Below, in pieces: positions 51,834 through 64,000 of a stretch of 64,000 nucleotides of DNA. Made by a program: the position numbers and the translations under genes. Every line of letters starts with the position of its first letter. Position 1 is the first letter of the stretch. Below the pieces are notes generated by a model. It saw only the letters and a program-made list of their open reading frames with translations. It made no database searches and had not been told where the DNA came from. The stretch is from the NCBI RefSeq assembly GCF_014353015.1, contig NZ_CP060704.1, forward strand, positions 769,001-833,000, given 5' to 3'. Origin of the DNA: Chitinimonas koreensis (lineage in GTDB: Bacteria; Pseudomonadota; Gammaproteobacteria; Burkholderiales; Chitinimonadaceae).

Positions 51834-53077
51834 TTATTCGATCAGCGCGTCGACGTAGTCGCGCGCCTCGAACGGGCGCAGGTCGTCGATGCCTTCGCCG
51901 ACGCCGATGAAGCGCAGCGGGATCGGCTTCTGCTTGGCGATGGCGGCGATCACGCCGCCCTTGGCGGTGCCGTCGAGCTTGGTCAGCACCAGGCCGGTGA
52001 GGCCGAGTGCATCGTCGAAGGCCTTGACCTGCTGCAGCGCGTTCTGGCCGGTATTGGCGTCGAGCACCAGCAGCACCTCGTGCGGGCCGGTCGGGTCGGC
52101 CTTGGCGATCACGCGCTTGACCTTGGCGATCTCGTCCATCAGGTGCAGCTGGGTCGGCAGCCGGCCGGCGGTGTCGGCCAGCACCACGTCGATGCCGCGC
52201 GCGCGCGCCGCGTTGATCGCGTCGAAGCACACCGCGGCCGAGTCGCCGCCGTCCTGGGCGATCACGGTCACGCCGTTGCGCTCGCCCCAGGCCATCAGCT
52301 GCTCGCGCGCGGCGGCGCGGAAGGTGTCGCCGGCGGCCAGCAGCACGCTCTTGCCCTGGCTCTGGAAATACTTGGCCAGCTTGCCGATGCTGGTGGTCTT
52401 GCCGGCGCCGTTGACGCCCGCGACCATGATGATGAAGGGCTGGTGACCCTCGACCACCAGCGGCTTCTCGAGCGGCGCGATCAGCTCGTTCAGCGCGCCC
52501 TTGAGCGCGCCGCGCAATTCGCTGGCGTCCTTGAGGCCGGCCAGGGTGACGCGGCTGCGCACGTCCTTGAGCAGGTGGACGGTGGCGTCGACGCCCATGT
52601 CGGCTGTCAGCAGCACCGATTCGAGGTCTTCGTACAACTCTTCGTCGATCTGGCCGCCGCCGAACAGCGCGGCCAGCTCCTTGCCGAGCTTGTCGCGCGT
52701 CTTGGCGAGGCCGGCCTTGAGCTTGTACTGCCAGACTTCCTTCGACGCCTGGGCGACGTCGCGGGCGAGCACCGTGACGTCGGTGTTCAGGACCTCGACG
52801 GTCTTCTGCCAGAAGGATTTTTCTTCGGTAGCCGGCGCTGCGGCCGGTGCCGCGGCGGCGAGCGTAGCGGCGACGGGTGCGGGCGTGGCGGCGGGGGCTC
52901 CGACGGGGAGGGCGCGGCCGGTGCAGGGGCGGGCGCCGGGGTTCCGGTCGCGGCCGGCGGCTCCGCCGCGTCGGCCGGCTTGCCGCCGACCAGGTCGCCG
53001 ATATCGGTATTGAGCGCGCGCCAGAGCTTCTTGCCCCAGCCGGATTGTTCGTTCTGCGTTGTCGGGTTATCGGACAT
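51834..53077 (-). CDS. ftsY: Signal recognition particle receptor FtsY, apparently frameshifted in its N-terminal linker
   Basis: The N-terminal frame starts at 53077 (MSDNPTTQNEQSGWGKKLW). It loses the sense in a Pro/Ala-rich stretch near 52893-52907 and stops at 52787. The other frame resumes ATEEKSFWQKTVEVLNTDV and contains the complete NG GTPase: GVNGAGKTTSIGKLA, DTFRAAAREQL, DTAGRLP, TKLDGTAKGG. Adding one base in the G-run at 52893-52897 would restore a 414-residue FtsY. FtsY is essential, so a sequence error is likely. In E. coli the NG part with one extra residue can work without the acidic N-terminal domain, so a shortened protein is also conceivable. Confidence 0.9.
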
Positions 53078-53391
53078 CTAAGGATGCTCTAAGCAATTCT
53101 GGTACTCGACTTTCAGTTCACCACCCGGCCAAGCCGGGTGCTATCCGCGATCGATGAATCAATCGTATCCCGCTGATTGATCCCACTCCCCCCGCCCTCG
53201 CCGCCCCCGGGGCCCCGCCAAGTCGAAGAATTGGGCGAGGTGGGCCAGCGGGAGACTCGCTTCCGCGCGTGCGGTGGATGGTTCGGAGCTTCACCGTTGA
53301 ACAAATGATTGATATATCGGCTGAAACCGGGACGCCCGGCGAGTTGGGGTAGGATTCTATCTTCTTCGCATTCGCGCCCCAATCGTTTCGC
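53078..53391. other. 314-base intergenic region between divergent ftsY and rsmD
   Basis: No gene is supported here. A perfect hairpin CACCCGGC-CAA-GCCGGGTG lies at 53122-53140, close to the ftsY start. The rest should contain the divergent promoters of ftsY and rsmD, but I cannot identify convincing -35/-10 elements. Confidence 0.5.
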
Positions 53392-54006
53392 ATGCCGAAA
53401 CCCGCTCACGCTGCTTCCAAGGCCGGTGCCGGCCGCAACCAGGTCCGCATCCACGCCGGCGAATTCCGCCGCCGCATCCTGCATTTTCCCGATGGCGAGG
53501 GCCTGCGCCCGACGCCCGACCGCGTGCGCGAAACGCTGTTCAACTGGCTGGGCCAGGAACTGCACGGCCTGGCCTGCCTCGACCTGTTCGCCGGCTCCGG
53601 CGCGCTCGGCTTCGAGGCCGCCTCGCGCGGCGCGCGGCGGGTGGTGATGGTGGAGCTGGCGCGGCCGGCGCTGGCCGCGCTGAACGACAACCGCCGCCTG
53701 CTCGGCGCCCAGGCGGTCGAGGTGGTGGCGGCCGACGCGCTGGCCTGGCTCGGCCGCGGCGGCGAGCGCTTCGACGTGGTCTTCCTCGATCCGCCGTTCG
53801 CCGGCGACCTGCTGCCGCGCGCGCTGGCCGCGCTGCGGCCGCGGCTGGCCGACGGCGCGCGCGTCTACGTCGAATCGGCCGAGTGGCCGGAACTGGCGGG
53901 CTGGGAAGTGCTGCGCGAGGGCCGGGCCGGCCTGGTGCGATACGGCTTGCTGCGTGCGCTGGCCGACGACCAGGGCTCGCCGGCCGACGGCGATGGTCAC
54001 CTGTAG
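53392..54006 (+). CDS. rsmD: 16S rRNA (guanine-966-N2)-methyltransferase RsmD
   Basis: A 204-residue methyltransferase. IHAGEFRRRILHF and RPTPDRVRETLFNWL are the RsmD N-terminal motifs. The SAM loop is CLDLFAGSGALGFEAASRGA and the catalytic motif is DPPF. It methylates G966 of 16S rRNA. The TAG stop codon is formed by the first bases of a REP-like palindrome, so the C-terminal residues may have been altered by the repeat. Confidence 0.95.
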   Translation: MPKPAHAASKAGAGRNQVRIHAGEFRRRILHFPDGEGLRPTPDRVRETLFNWLGQELHGLACLDLFAGSGALGFEAASRGARRVVMVELARPALAALNDNRRLLGAQAVEVVAADALAWLGRGGERFDVVFLDPPFAGDLLPRALAALRPRLADGARVYVESAEWPELAGWEVLREGRAGLVRYGLLRALADDQGSPADGDGHL

Positions 54007-54074
54007 GAGCGGCTTCGGCCGCGAATCGCCTATGGTGACCGCCTCGACCATTCGCGGCTGAAGCCGCTCCTACA
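54002..54074. repeat. REP-like palindromic repeat overlapping the rsmD stop codon
   Basis: The arms TGTAGGAGCGGCTTCGGCCG (54002 onward) and CGGCTGAAGCCGCTCCTACA (ending at 54074) pair almost perfectly over 25 bases around a 23-base centre. The GTAGGAGCGGCTTC.GCCGCGA core is widely seen in REP-type repeats of Pseudomonas and relatives. The left arm supplies the rsmD stop. It may also serve as the terminator of rsmD. Confidence 0.8.
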
Positions 54075-54121
54075 CGATGCGGCCGGCCGTCACCGGAACT
54101 CGTTCAGCCAGGAAATCCACG

Positions 54122-55477
54122 ATGCGCATATCCCGACGCAACTGCCTGCTGGGCTGCGGCCTCGCCGCCGCCAGCCTGCCCGCCTGGGCCGGCGACACGG
54201 CCGCCGGCGAACACTTCCTCTGGCTGATGATGCTGCTGCTGCTGGCCCGGCTTGCCAGCCTGGTCGAGCGGATCGGCCAGCCGGCGGTGCTGGGCGAGCT
54301 GGCCATCGGCATCGTGCTCGGCAACCTGGCGCTGGCCGGCTTCGGCGGCCTGGCGCCGCTCAAGGGCGACGCGATCCTGCATTTCCTGGCCGAGCTCGGC
54401 GTGGTGGTGCTGCTGTTCCAGATCGGGCTCGAATCGGAACTGTCGGCGATGAGGCAGGTGGGCTTGCGAGCCTTCCTGGTGGCGGTGGTCGGGGTGGTGC
54501 TGCCCTTCCTGCTCGGCACCTGGCTGGTCGGCCCGCTGCTGCTGCCCGCGGCGCCCTTCGTCGCCCACCTGTTCCTCGGCGCGGCGCTGACCGCCACCTC
54601 GGTCGGCATCACCGGCCGGGTGTTCCAGGACGCCGGCCAGCTGCACAGCGCCGAGGCGCGCATCGTGCTCGGCGCGGCGGTGATCGACGACGTGCTCGGC
54701 CTGATCATCCTGGCGGTGGTGTCGGCCATCGCCCAGACCGGCTCGGTCGGCCTGGCCGAGGTGGCGATCATCTCGGCCAAGTCGCTGGCCTTCCTGCTCG
54801 GCGCGGTGCTGCTGGGCCAGGCGGTGGCGCCGCGGCTGGCGCGGCGGATGGCGCGCATCCACCCGGGGCCGGCCATGCAGTTCACGGTGCTGATCTCGTT
54901 CTGCCTGGGCTTCGCCTACCTGGCCCACCAGGTCGGCCTGGCGCCCATCGTCGGCGCCTTCGCCGCCGGCCTGATCCTCGAATCGGCCTATATGCGCGAC
55001 TTCCGCCGCGACGACCTGCACGTGACGCTCGGCGAGGCGCTGATCCCGGCCGAGCCGGCGCTGCGCGCCGAGCTGGAGCGCGTGCTCGAGCACGAGAACC
55101 GCCACCGCATGCAGCGGCTGGTCGAGCCGGTCGGTTTCCTGCTGGTGCCGCTGTTCTTCGTGCTGACCGGCATGCAGGTCGACCTGGTCAGCTTCGCCGA
55201 TCCGCATACGGTGGCGATCGCGCTGGCGGTGACGGTGGTAGCGGTGCTCGGCAAGATCGCCGCCGGCCTCGCCGCCGGGCCGGTCGACAAGTGGTTGGTC
55301 GGCTGGGGCATGGTGCCGCGCGGCGAGGTCGGCCTGATCTTCGCGGCGATCGGCCGCCAGATCGGCGTGGTGTCGGCCGAGCTTTATTCGGTGATCGTGG
55401 TGGTGATCGTGCTGACCACCCTGGTCACGCCGCCGGTGCTGGCGTGGCTGTTGCGGCGGCGCGGCCTGGCGTCGTAG
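54122..55477 (+). CDS. CPA2-family cation:proton antiporter
   Basis: A 451-residue membrane protein with about 12 helices and a cleavable-looking N-terminus (LLGCGLAAASLPAWA). 'QPAVLGELAIGIVLGNLALA', 'TATSVGITGRVF' and 'AAVIDDVLGLIILAV' (with the ion-binding aspartates) place it in the CPA2 (Kef-like) Na+/K+:H+ family. No C-terminal TrkA regulatory domain is present. AGGAAA upstream supports this start over an ATG 45 bases earlier. The ion is unknown. Confidence 0.92.
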   Translation: MRISRRNCLLGCGLAAASLPAWAGDTAAGEHFLWLMMLLLLARLASLVERIGQPAVLGELAIGIVLGNLALAGFGGLAPLKGDAILHFLAELGVVVLLFQIGLESELSAMRQVGLRAFLVAVVGVVLPFLLGTWLVGPLLLPAAPFVAHLFLGAALTATSVGITGRVFQDAGQLHSAEARIVLGAAVIDDVLGLIILAVVSAIAQTGSVGLAEVAIISAKSLAFLLGAVLLGQAVAPRLARRMARIHPGPAMQFTVLISFCLGFAYLAHQVGLAPIVGAFAAGLILESAYMRDFRRDDLHVTLGEALIPAEPALRAELERVLEHENRHRMQRLVEPVGFLLVPLFFVLTGMQVDLVSFADPHTVAIALAVTVVAVLGKIAAGLAAGPVDKWLVGWGMVPRGEVGLIFAAIGRQIGVVSAELYSVIVVVIVLTTLVTPPVLAWLLRRRGLAS

Positions 55478-55485
55478 GGGAAAGC

Positions 55486-55583
55486 TTCACCGCGGAGGAC
55501 GCCGAGGACGCGGAGTAAATGCCTGTTCGGAGCGTCGGTCACGCATGATTTTCCTCCGCGCCCTCTGCGTCCTCCGCGGTCAA
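55486..55583. repeat. Long inverted repeat, copy 2 of a dispersed family
   Basis: The left arm TTCACCGCGGAGGACGCCGA... (55486-55515) pairs with the right arm (55554-55583) at 27 of 30 positions around a 38-base centre. The terminal sequence is the same as in the element at 234-315, but the centres differ. It lies between the antiporter and the convergent ParB-like gene. Confidence 0.75.
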
Positions 55584-55612
55584 TCAGTTCGGTTCCGATC
55601 GAACCAGGTCGA

Positions 55613-56296
55613 TCAGTCGCGGCACGGCCCGGCATAGCCGGGCAGCCCGGCCGCGGCCGGCTCGCAGGCGAGGCGCACGGCCTCGCGCAGCGCGGCGTCG
55701 AGATTGGCGCGCTCGATCGGCCGCCAGCCCATGCGTTCGCCGAAGTAGCGCGCCCAATGGAATTCCTGGAACCAGGCATCGGTGTCGCGGTAGGCGCCGC
55801 GGTCCTCGGCCAGCCCGGCCAGCGCGCGGTAGGGATCGTCGGCCATGTCGGCCACGCGGGCCGGCAGCTGGCGCGGCTCGATCGGCCGGCCGTGCGGATC
55901 GCGCAGCCAGGCCCAGTGGCGTGCGGCCATGGTGTTCCAGAACTGGGCCGGATCGCCGAGCCGATCGACCACCTTGGCGCCGGCCTGCTTGCGGCCGAGC
56001 AGCAGCAGCGCGCGCGCCAGGTGATGGTGGTCGGTCAGGTAGAAACCGCCGTCGGGCCCGATCACCAGCGGGATCGGCCGCTTCTCGAGGTAGCGCTCGA
56101 GCTTGGCCGGCGACTTGGCGGCCAGCTCGGCCGCCTTGTCCTCGACCTGCAGCAGGCCGACCACCGGCTGGGTCGGCCGCAGCGCGGCCAGCGCGACCTC
56201 GCAGCGCTCGCCGGGCCGGCTGTCGGCGCTGCACGGCGGCAATGCCGCGGCCGGCAGCGCGGCGACCAGCGCCAGCAGGGCGAGGGCGGTCTTCAT
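55613..56296 (-). CDS. Secreted ParB/Srx-like domain protein
   Basis: A 227-residue protein with a signal peptide (MKTALALLALVAALPAAALP). The following domain has 'VALAALRPTQPVVGLLQVED' and DGGFYLTDHHHLARALL, the pattern of the ParB/sulfiredoxin-like family (ParBc_2). Related proteins are exported and of unknown function. Catalytic nuclease activity is not established. Its start overlaps the lgt stop by four bases, so it is co-translated with lgt. Confidence 0.8.
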   Translation of the reverse strand: MKTALALLALVAALPAAALPPCSADSRPGERCEVALAALRPTQPVVGLLQVEDKAAELAAKSPAKLERYLEKRPIPLVIGPDGGFYLTDHHHLARALLLLGRKQAGAKVVDRLGDPAQFWNTMAARHWAWLRDPHGRPIEPRQLPARVADMADDPYRALAGLAEDRGAYRDTDAWFQEFHWARYFGERMGWRPIERANLDAALREAVRLACEPAAAGLPGYAGPCRD

Positions 56297-57084
56297 GCGG
56301 TCTCGCGCCGCGAGGCCCAGACGAACATGGCGATGCCGGCCACGATCATCGGCAGGCTCAGCCACTGGCCCATGCTGAAGCCGAGCGCCAGGAAGCCGAG
56401 GAAGTTGTCCGGCTCGCGCGCGAATTCGGCGATGAAGCGGCACAGGCCGTAGCCGAGCAGGAACAGCGCCGACACCTGGCCGACCCGGCGCGGCTTGGCC
56501 GAGTACAGCCACAGCAGCGCGAACAGCGCCACGCCCTCGAGCGCGAACTGGTAGAGCTGGGACGGGTGGCGCGGCTGCTGGTCGACCAGCGGGAAGATCA
56601 TGGCCCACGGCGCGTCGGCGCTGGTGACGCGGCCCCACAGCTCGCCGTTGATGAAGTTGCCGATGCGGCCGGCGGCCAGCCCCAGCGGCACCAGCGGCGC
56701 GACGAAGTCGCCGACCTCGAGGAAGCGCTTGCCGTGGCGGCGGCCGAACAGCCACATCGCCACCAGCACGCCGAGGAAGCCGCCGTGGAAGGCCATGCCG
56801 CCTTCCCACACCTTGAGGATGTCGAGCGGATGGGACAGGTAGAAGGCCGGCTTGTAGAACAGTACGTAGCCGAGCCGGCCGCCGAGGATCACGCCCATCA
56901 CGCCGTAGAACAGCAGGTCGTCCAGCTGCTGGCCGGTCCAGCCCGATTCGGGCCGCTGGCGAATGCGGCGGTGGCCCAGCGCCAGGAACAGCAGGAAGGC
57001 CACGAGGTACATCAGGCCATACCAGCGTATGGCCAGTGGCCCGAGTTGGACGGCGATCGGATCGATCTGCGGATGGATCAGCAT
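56293..57084 (-). CDS. lgt: Phosphatidylglycerol--prolipoprotein diacylglyceryl transferase Lgt
   Basis: A 263-residue inner-membrane protein with seven helices. The Lgt signature GRIGNFINGELWGR and 'HPSQLYQFALEGVALF' are intact, as are MAFHGGFLG and 'IRWYGLMYLVAF'. It adds diacylglycerol to the lipobox cysteine of lipoproteins. The upstream 294 bases separate it from the divergent peptide-biosynthesis cluster. Confidence 0.96.
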   Translation of the reverse strand: MLIHPQIDPIAVQLGPLAIRWYGLMYLVAFLLFLALGHRRIRQRPESGWTGQQLDDLLFYGVMGVILGGRLGYVLFYKPAFYLSHPLDILKVWEGGMAFHGGFLGVLVAMWLFGRRHGKRFLEVGDFVAPLVPLGLAAGRIGNFINGELWGRVTSADAPWAMIFPLVDQQPRHPSQLYQFALEGVALFALLWLYSAKPRRVGQVSALFLLGYGLCRFIAEFAREPDNFLGFLALGFSMGQWLSLPMIVAGIAMFVWASRRETA

Positions 57085-57259
57085 GGACGTGGCCTGGGAG
57101 TGCGGAACAGGGCGGCATTATAGCCGCCGTCGCCGCGCGGGCCGGCTTCCGCCTGGATCGCAGCTGCAATGATCTGCCATGACCGCGTCCTGGCGTCGCG
57201 GGCGGAAGGCCCGGCTCCGCGCCGGGCGAGGCCGTCTCGCGCCTATTGTTTATGCGTAT

Positions 57260-57299
57260 GTCATAAATATGAGAAAATTATATGGAACCATTTTATGAC
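57260..57299. promoter_or_regulatory. AT-rich regulatory island with inverted repeat
   Basis: In a genome this GC-rich, the 60 bases at 57241-57300 are strikingly AT-rich. GTCATAAA (57260-57267) and TTTATGAC (57292-57299) form a perfect inverted pair 24 bases apart. This is probably the promoter/operator of the aminotransferase-exporter-NRPS cluster. The best 19-base Fur-box alignment I could make matches only about half its positions, so iron control is a guess from gene content, not from the site. Confidence 0.5.
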
Positions 57300-57378
57300 A
57301 AATCCATCCCATGCCATCGTGCAGCCATTACCGGGCCGGCCGCGACGCTCGCGCGGCAACCCGGCCAGGAGGAAAACC

Positions 57379-58719
57379 ATGAACCGATACGAAGCGGTGA
57401 AGCGACGCGAGTCGCGCGCCCGCACCTATGCCTCGACCTTCGAAGCGGTGTTCGAGACCGCCGAGGGCATCCGCATGCGCGACCAGGACGGCCGCGAGAT
57501 CATCGACTGCCTGGCCTGCGCCGGCGCACTGCCGCTGGGCCACAACCATCCGGAGGTCAGCGAGGCGCTGCTGCGCTTCATCGGCTCGGGCCAGGTGCAG
57601 CAGGTGCTCGATCTCACCACCCCGGCCAAGTTCGAGTTCGTCCAGACGCTGTTCGGCCTCCTGCCGGCCGAATGGGCCGAGCGGGCCAAGATCCAGTTCT
57701 GCAGCCCGAGCGGCTCGGACGCGATCGAGGCGGCGATGAAGCTGACGCGCTACGCCACCCGCCGCCATCCGATCATCGCCTTCCACGGCGCCTACCACGG
57801 CATGACTGGCGGCGCGCTGGCGGCGATGGGCAACCTCGGTCCCAAGACCGACAGCGGACTGCGCGCCGGCGGCGTCCACTTCGCGCCCTTTCCCTACCGC
57901 TTCCGCTGCCCGTTCGGCACCGACGGCGAGCACACCGACCGGCTGTCGATCCAGTACCTGGCCAATATGCTGAGCGATCCCGAGAGCGGCATCTCCAAGC
58001 CGGCCGCGGTGATCGTCGAGGTGGTGCAGGGCGAGGGCGGCTGCATCCCGGCCTCGGACGAGTGGCTGCGCGAGCTGCGCCGGCTGACGCGCGAGCACGA
58101 GATCCCGCTGGTGATCGACGAGGTGCAGACCGGCTTCGGCCGCACCGGCGGCATGTTCGCGTTCGAGCGGGCCGGCATCGTGCCCGACGTGCTGGTGCTG
58201 TCCAAGGCGGTCGGCGGCGGCTTCCCGCTGGCGGTGGTGGTGTACGACCAGGCGCTCGACCTGTGGCCGCGCGGCATCCACGCCGGCACCTTCCGCGGCA
58301 ACCAGATCGGCATGGTGGCCGGCAAGGTCACCATGGACATCCTCAGGCGCGACGGGCTGGCCGAACAAGCGGCCCGGACCGGCGCGCTGCTGGTCGACGG
58401 CCTGCGCGAGCTGGCGCGCCGCCACCCGGCGCTCGGCGACGTGCGCGGCCGCGGCCTGATGATCGGCGTCGAAGTGGTCGGCCCGGACGCCGCCGACGGC
58501 AGGCCCGGCCCGCAGGACGGCGCCTTCGCCCAGGCGATCAAGCGTGCCGCCTTCGACCACGGCCTCTTGATCGAGACCGGCGGCCGCCACGGCGCGGTGC
58601 TGCGCCTGCTGCCGCCGCTGATCGTCACGCCGCAGGACGTCGGCGAGATCCTCGACCGGCTCGACCGCGCCGTGGGGCAGGCCGAGCAGCGCCGGCCGGG
58701 CGGCCGCCGTGACCGCTGA
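57379..58719 (+). CDS. Diaminobutyrate--2-oxoglutarate aminotransferase
   Basis: A 446-residue class III PLP aminotransferase. 'FCSPSGSDAIEAAMKLTRYA', FHGAYHGMTGGALAAMG, 'VIDEVQTGFGRTGGMFAFE' and the PLP lysine in LVLSKAVGGGFPL are intact; it resembles PvdH and Dat. It makes L-2,4-diaminobutyrate from aspartate semialdehyde. AGGAGGAAAA gives a very strong ribosome site for the chosen ATG. The following genes encode an exporter and an NRPS, so diaminobutyrate is probably a building block of the product. Confidence 0.88.
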   Translation: MNRYEAVKRRESRARTYASTFEAVFETAEGIRMRDQDGREIIDCLACAGALPLGHNHPEVSEALLRFIGSGQVQQVLDLTTPAKFEFVQTLFGLLPAEWAERAKIQFCSPSGSDAIEAAMKLTRYATRRHPIIAFHGAYHGMTGGALAAMGNLGPKTDSGLRAGGVHFAPFPYRFRCPFGTDGEHTDRLSIQYLANMLSDPESGISKPAAVIVEVVQGEGGCIPASDEWLRELRRLTREHEIPLVIDEVQTGFGRTGGMFAFERAGIVPDVLVLSKAVGGGFPLAVVVYDQALDLWPRGIHAGTFRGNQIGMVAGKVTMDILRRDGLAEQAARTGALLVDGLRELARRHPALGDVRGRGLMIGVEVVGPDAADGRPGPQDGAFAQAIKRAAFDHGLLIETGGRHGAVLRLLPPLIVTPQDVGEILDRLDRAVGQAEQRRPGGRRDR

Positions 58720-60076
58720 AGCCGGCCGGCCGGTGCTGCTGCGGCCGGCCTTCGCGCTGCTGTGGCTGAGCGAGACGGTGCTCGACCTCGGCTCGGCGCT
58801 GATGAGCTTCGCGCTCGGGGTGTGGATCTTCCAGCGCACCGGCTCGGCCGAGCAGTTCTCGCAGGCGGTGCTGTGGTCCGCGCTGCCGGCGCTGCTGATG
58901 ACGCCGTTCGCCGGCGCGCTGGCCGACCGCTTCGACCGCCGCCGCGTGATCGCCGGCTGCGACGCCGCCTCGGTCCTGACCATCGCCACGCTGGCGGCGC
59001 TGCTGTGGCGCGGCCGGCTGGAGCCGGCCCATCTCTACCTGTTCAACGCCGCCGGCGCGGTGATCAACGCGCTGCGCACGCCGGCCTACCGGGCGGCGGT
59101 CAGCCAGATCGTGCCGCGCGAGCGGATGACGCAGGCCAGCGGCCTGGTCGGCATGAGCCAGGCGGTGCTGCAGATCGTCGCGCCGCTGGCGGCCGGCTAC
59201 GTGATGGGCGCCGCCGGGCTCGAAGGCGTGGTGTCGCTCGACCTCTTGCTGGTCGGCGGCGGCGCGCTGGCCGCGCTCGGCGCGCTGGCCCGCGCGCGCC
59301 ACGCCGTGCGCGGCGGCGCCGATGCCGGCCTGCCGTTCTGGCGCAGCAGCCGCGACGGCTTCGCCCGCGCGCTCGGCCATTTCCGCCGCACCCCGCCGCT
59401 GGCCGGCCTGGCCGCCTACACGGTGCTGCAGGAAAGCCTGCTGGTGCTGGCGGTGGCGATGATGACGCCGCTGGTGCTGTCGTTTCGCTCGAGCGACGCG
59501 CTCGGGCTGATCCTCGCCTGCGGCGCGCTCGGCGGCCTGGCCGGCTCGCTGCTGCTGGTGGCGCGGCCGATCGAGCGGCGGCTGATGGCCTGGCTGCTGG
59601 CGGCCGACGCCGCGCTCGCGCTGTTCGTGCTGCTGGCCGGCTTCGGCACCTCGACCGCCTGGTGGTGCGCCTGCGCCTTCGGCGCGCTGTTCGCCGGCAG
59701 CGCCTCGGGCGCCTGCGCCAGCGCGCTGTGGATGCGCAAGACCCCGGCCGGGCAGCGCGGCAGCATCTTCGCCGTGCTCGGCGCGCTCGACCTGGCGGCC
59801 ACCTGCCTGGTGCTGCTCGGCGGCGGCCATCTCGGCGAGCGGGTGTTCGAGCCGGCGCTCGCCGCCGGCGGCGACTGGGCCGGCACGGTCGGCGCCTGGC
59901 TCGGCACCGGCCGCGGCCAGGGCCTGCGCTTCCTGTTCATCGTCAGCGGCGCCGCGGGCTGCCTGATCTCGCTGCTGGCCCTGTTGCATCCGCGCCTGCG
60001 CCAGCTCGACAGCCGCGTACCCGATCACCCCGAAACGCCGGCCGGCCCGCTGCCGGCCCACGCCGCCGCCACCTGA
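58709..60076 (+). CDS. MFS exporter, EntS-like
   Basis: A 455-residue 12-helix MFS protein whose GTG start overlaps the aminotransferase end by 11 bases. 'LWLSETVLDLGSALMSFALG', ALADRFDRRRVIAG and 'LMTPFAGALADR' are typical of the EntS/MFS_3 family, which exports siderophores and macrolides. It may export the peptide made by the adjacent NRPS. No alternative ATG gives a better N-terminus. Confidence 0.88.
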   Translation: MTAEAGRPVLLRPAFALLWLSETVLDLGSALMSFALGVWIFQRTGSAEQFSQAVLWSALPALLMTPFAGALADRFDRRRVIAGCDAASVLTIATLAALLWRGRLEPAHLYLFNAAGAVINALRTPAYRAAVSQIVPRERMTQASGLVGMSQAVLQIVAPLAAGYVMGAAGLEGVVSLDLLLVGGGALAALGALARARHAVRGGADAGLPFWRSSRDGFARALGHFRRTPPLAGLAAYTVLQESLLVLAVAMMTPLVLSFRSSDALGLILACGALGGLAGSLLLVARPIERRLMAWLLAADAALALFVLLAGFGTSTAWWCACAFGALFAGSASGACASALWMRKTPAGQRGSIFAVLGALDLAATCLVLLGGGHLGERVFEPALAAGGDWAGTVGAWLGTGRGQGLRFLFIVSGAAGCLISLLALLHPRLRQLDSRVPDHPETPAGPLPAHAAAT

Positions 60077-60148
60077 CCGGCCGGCGGCCGATGCCGCGGC
60101 GGCCCGTCCGCCGCCGCCCGCGCGGCCGCTGCGCCGCAATCGAATTCC

Positions 60149-64000
<3,852 letters not shown>

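Noticed and set aside
53118..53393. A small minus-strand gene between ftsY and rsmD
   Set aside because: It has no ribosome site, is low-complexity and lies over the expected divergent promoters.
57241..57300. A Fur box in front of the diaminobutyrate aminotransferase
   Set aside because: The best alignment to the 19-base consensus matches only about nine positions. The region is noted as AT-rich with an inverted repeat only.

Overview
The window is about 64 kb of very GC-rich (roughly 68-70 %), densely packed bacterial chromosome. It suggests a betaproteobacterium. The signs are an rpoH preceded by a CIRCE (HrcA) operator, a ftsY/ftsE/ftsX block, rsmD, lgt, an HscC-type Hsp70 with J-like partners, a sigma-54 promoter in front of a pilin gene, and Wbp-type sugar-nucleotide genes. 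I cannot name the species. I see no tRNA, rRNA, CRISPR array, transposase or prophage.

Layout. 1-2350: the end of a CysA-like ABC ATPase, then a cytochrome b561 / YceI / YceI operon on the minus strand. 2577-7298: hscC with two atypical J-domain proteins. 7788-20227: a co-directional signalling run made of a CHASE2-Ser/Thr kinase, a PP2C phosphatase, an FHA protein (apparently frameshifted), a CHASE2-adenylate cyclase, a class II cyclic-nucleotide phosphodiesterase, a GAF-GspE ATPase, a GAF-HD-GYP protein and an O-antigen-ligase-like protein. 20241-40163 (minus strand): a 20-kb surface-polysaccharide locus. It holds a UDP-ManNAc3NAcA route (wbpA, B, D, E, I), a 4,6-dehydratase / aminotransferase / formyltransferase set, an initiating sugar transferase, three glycosyltransferases, a flippase, and a complete Dlt D-alanylation operon that includes a 41-codon DltX-like gene.

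40249-48468: a compact plus-strand cluster that begins with a textbook sigma-54 promoter. It encodes a 60-residue type IV pilin that is only the N-terminal helix, flanked by two paralogous secreted four-cysteine proteins. These are followed by an ABC permease, a giant TPR protein with two GT9-like modules, a membrane-anchored protein, an FkbM methyltransferase and an ABC ATPase. It looks like a split-pilin system with its own export and glycan-modification genes, and I consider it the most interesting locus here. 48566-57084: housekeeping genes (rpoH, ftsX, ftsE, ftsY, rsmD, a CPA2 antiporter, lgt). ftsY appears frameshifted in its Pro/Ala-rich N-terminal part. 57379-64000: the start of a nonribosomal peptide cluster (diaminobutyrate aminotransferase, EntS-like exporter, serine-specific NRPS module cut by the window edge), probably for a siderophore.

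Several structured repeats lie between genes: two copies of a 30-bp inverted repeat (234-315 and 55486-55583), a REP-like palindrome that supplies the rsmD stop codon (54002-54074), and a nested inverted repeat between the yceI genes (1064-1166). Both apparent frameshifts (FHA protein, FtsY) are single-base losses inside GC-rich Pro/Ala linkers, so sequence error must be excluded before either is read biologically.
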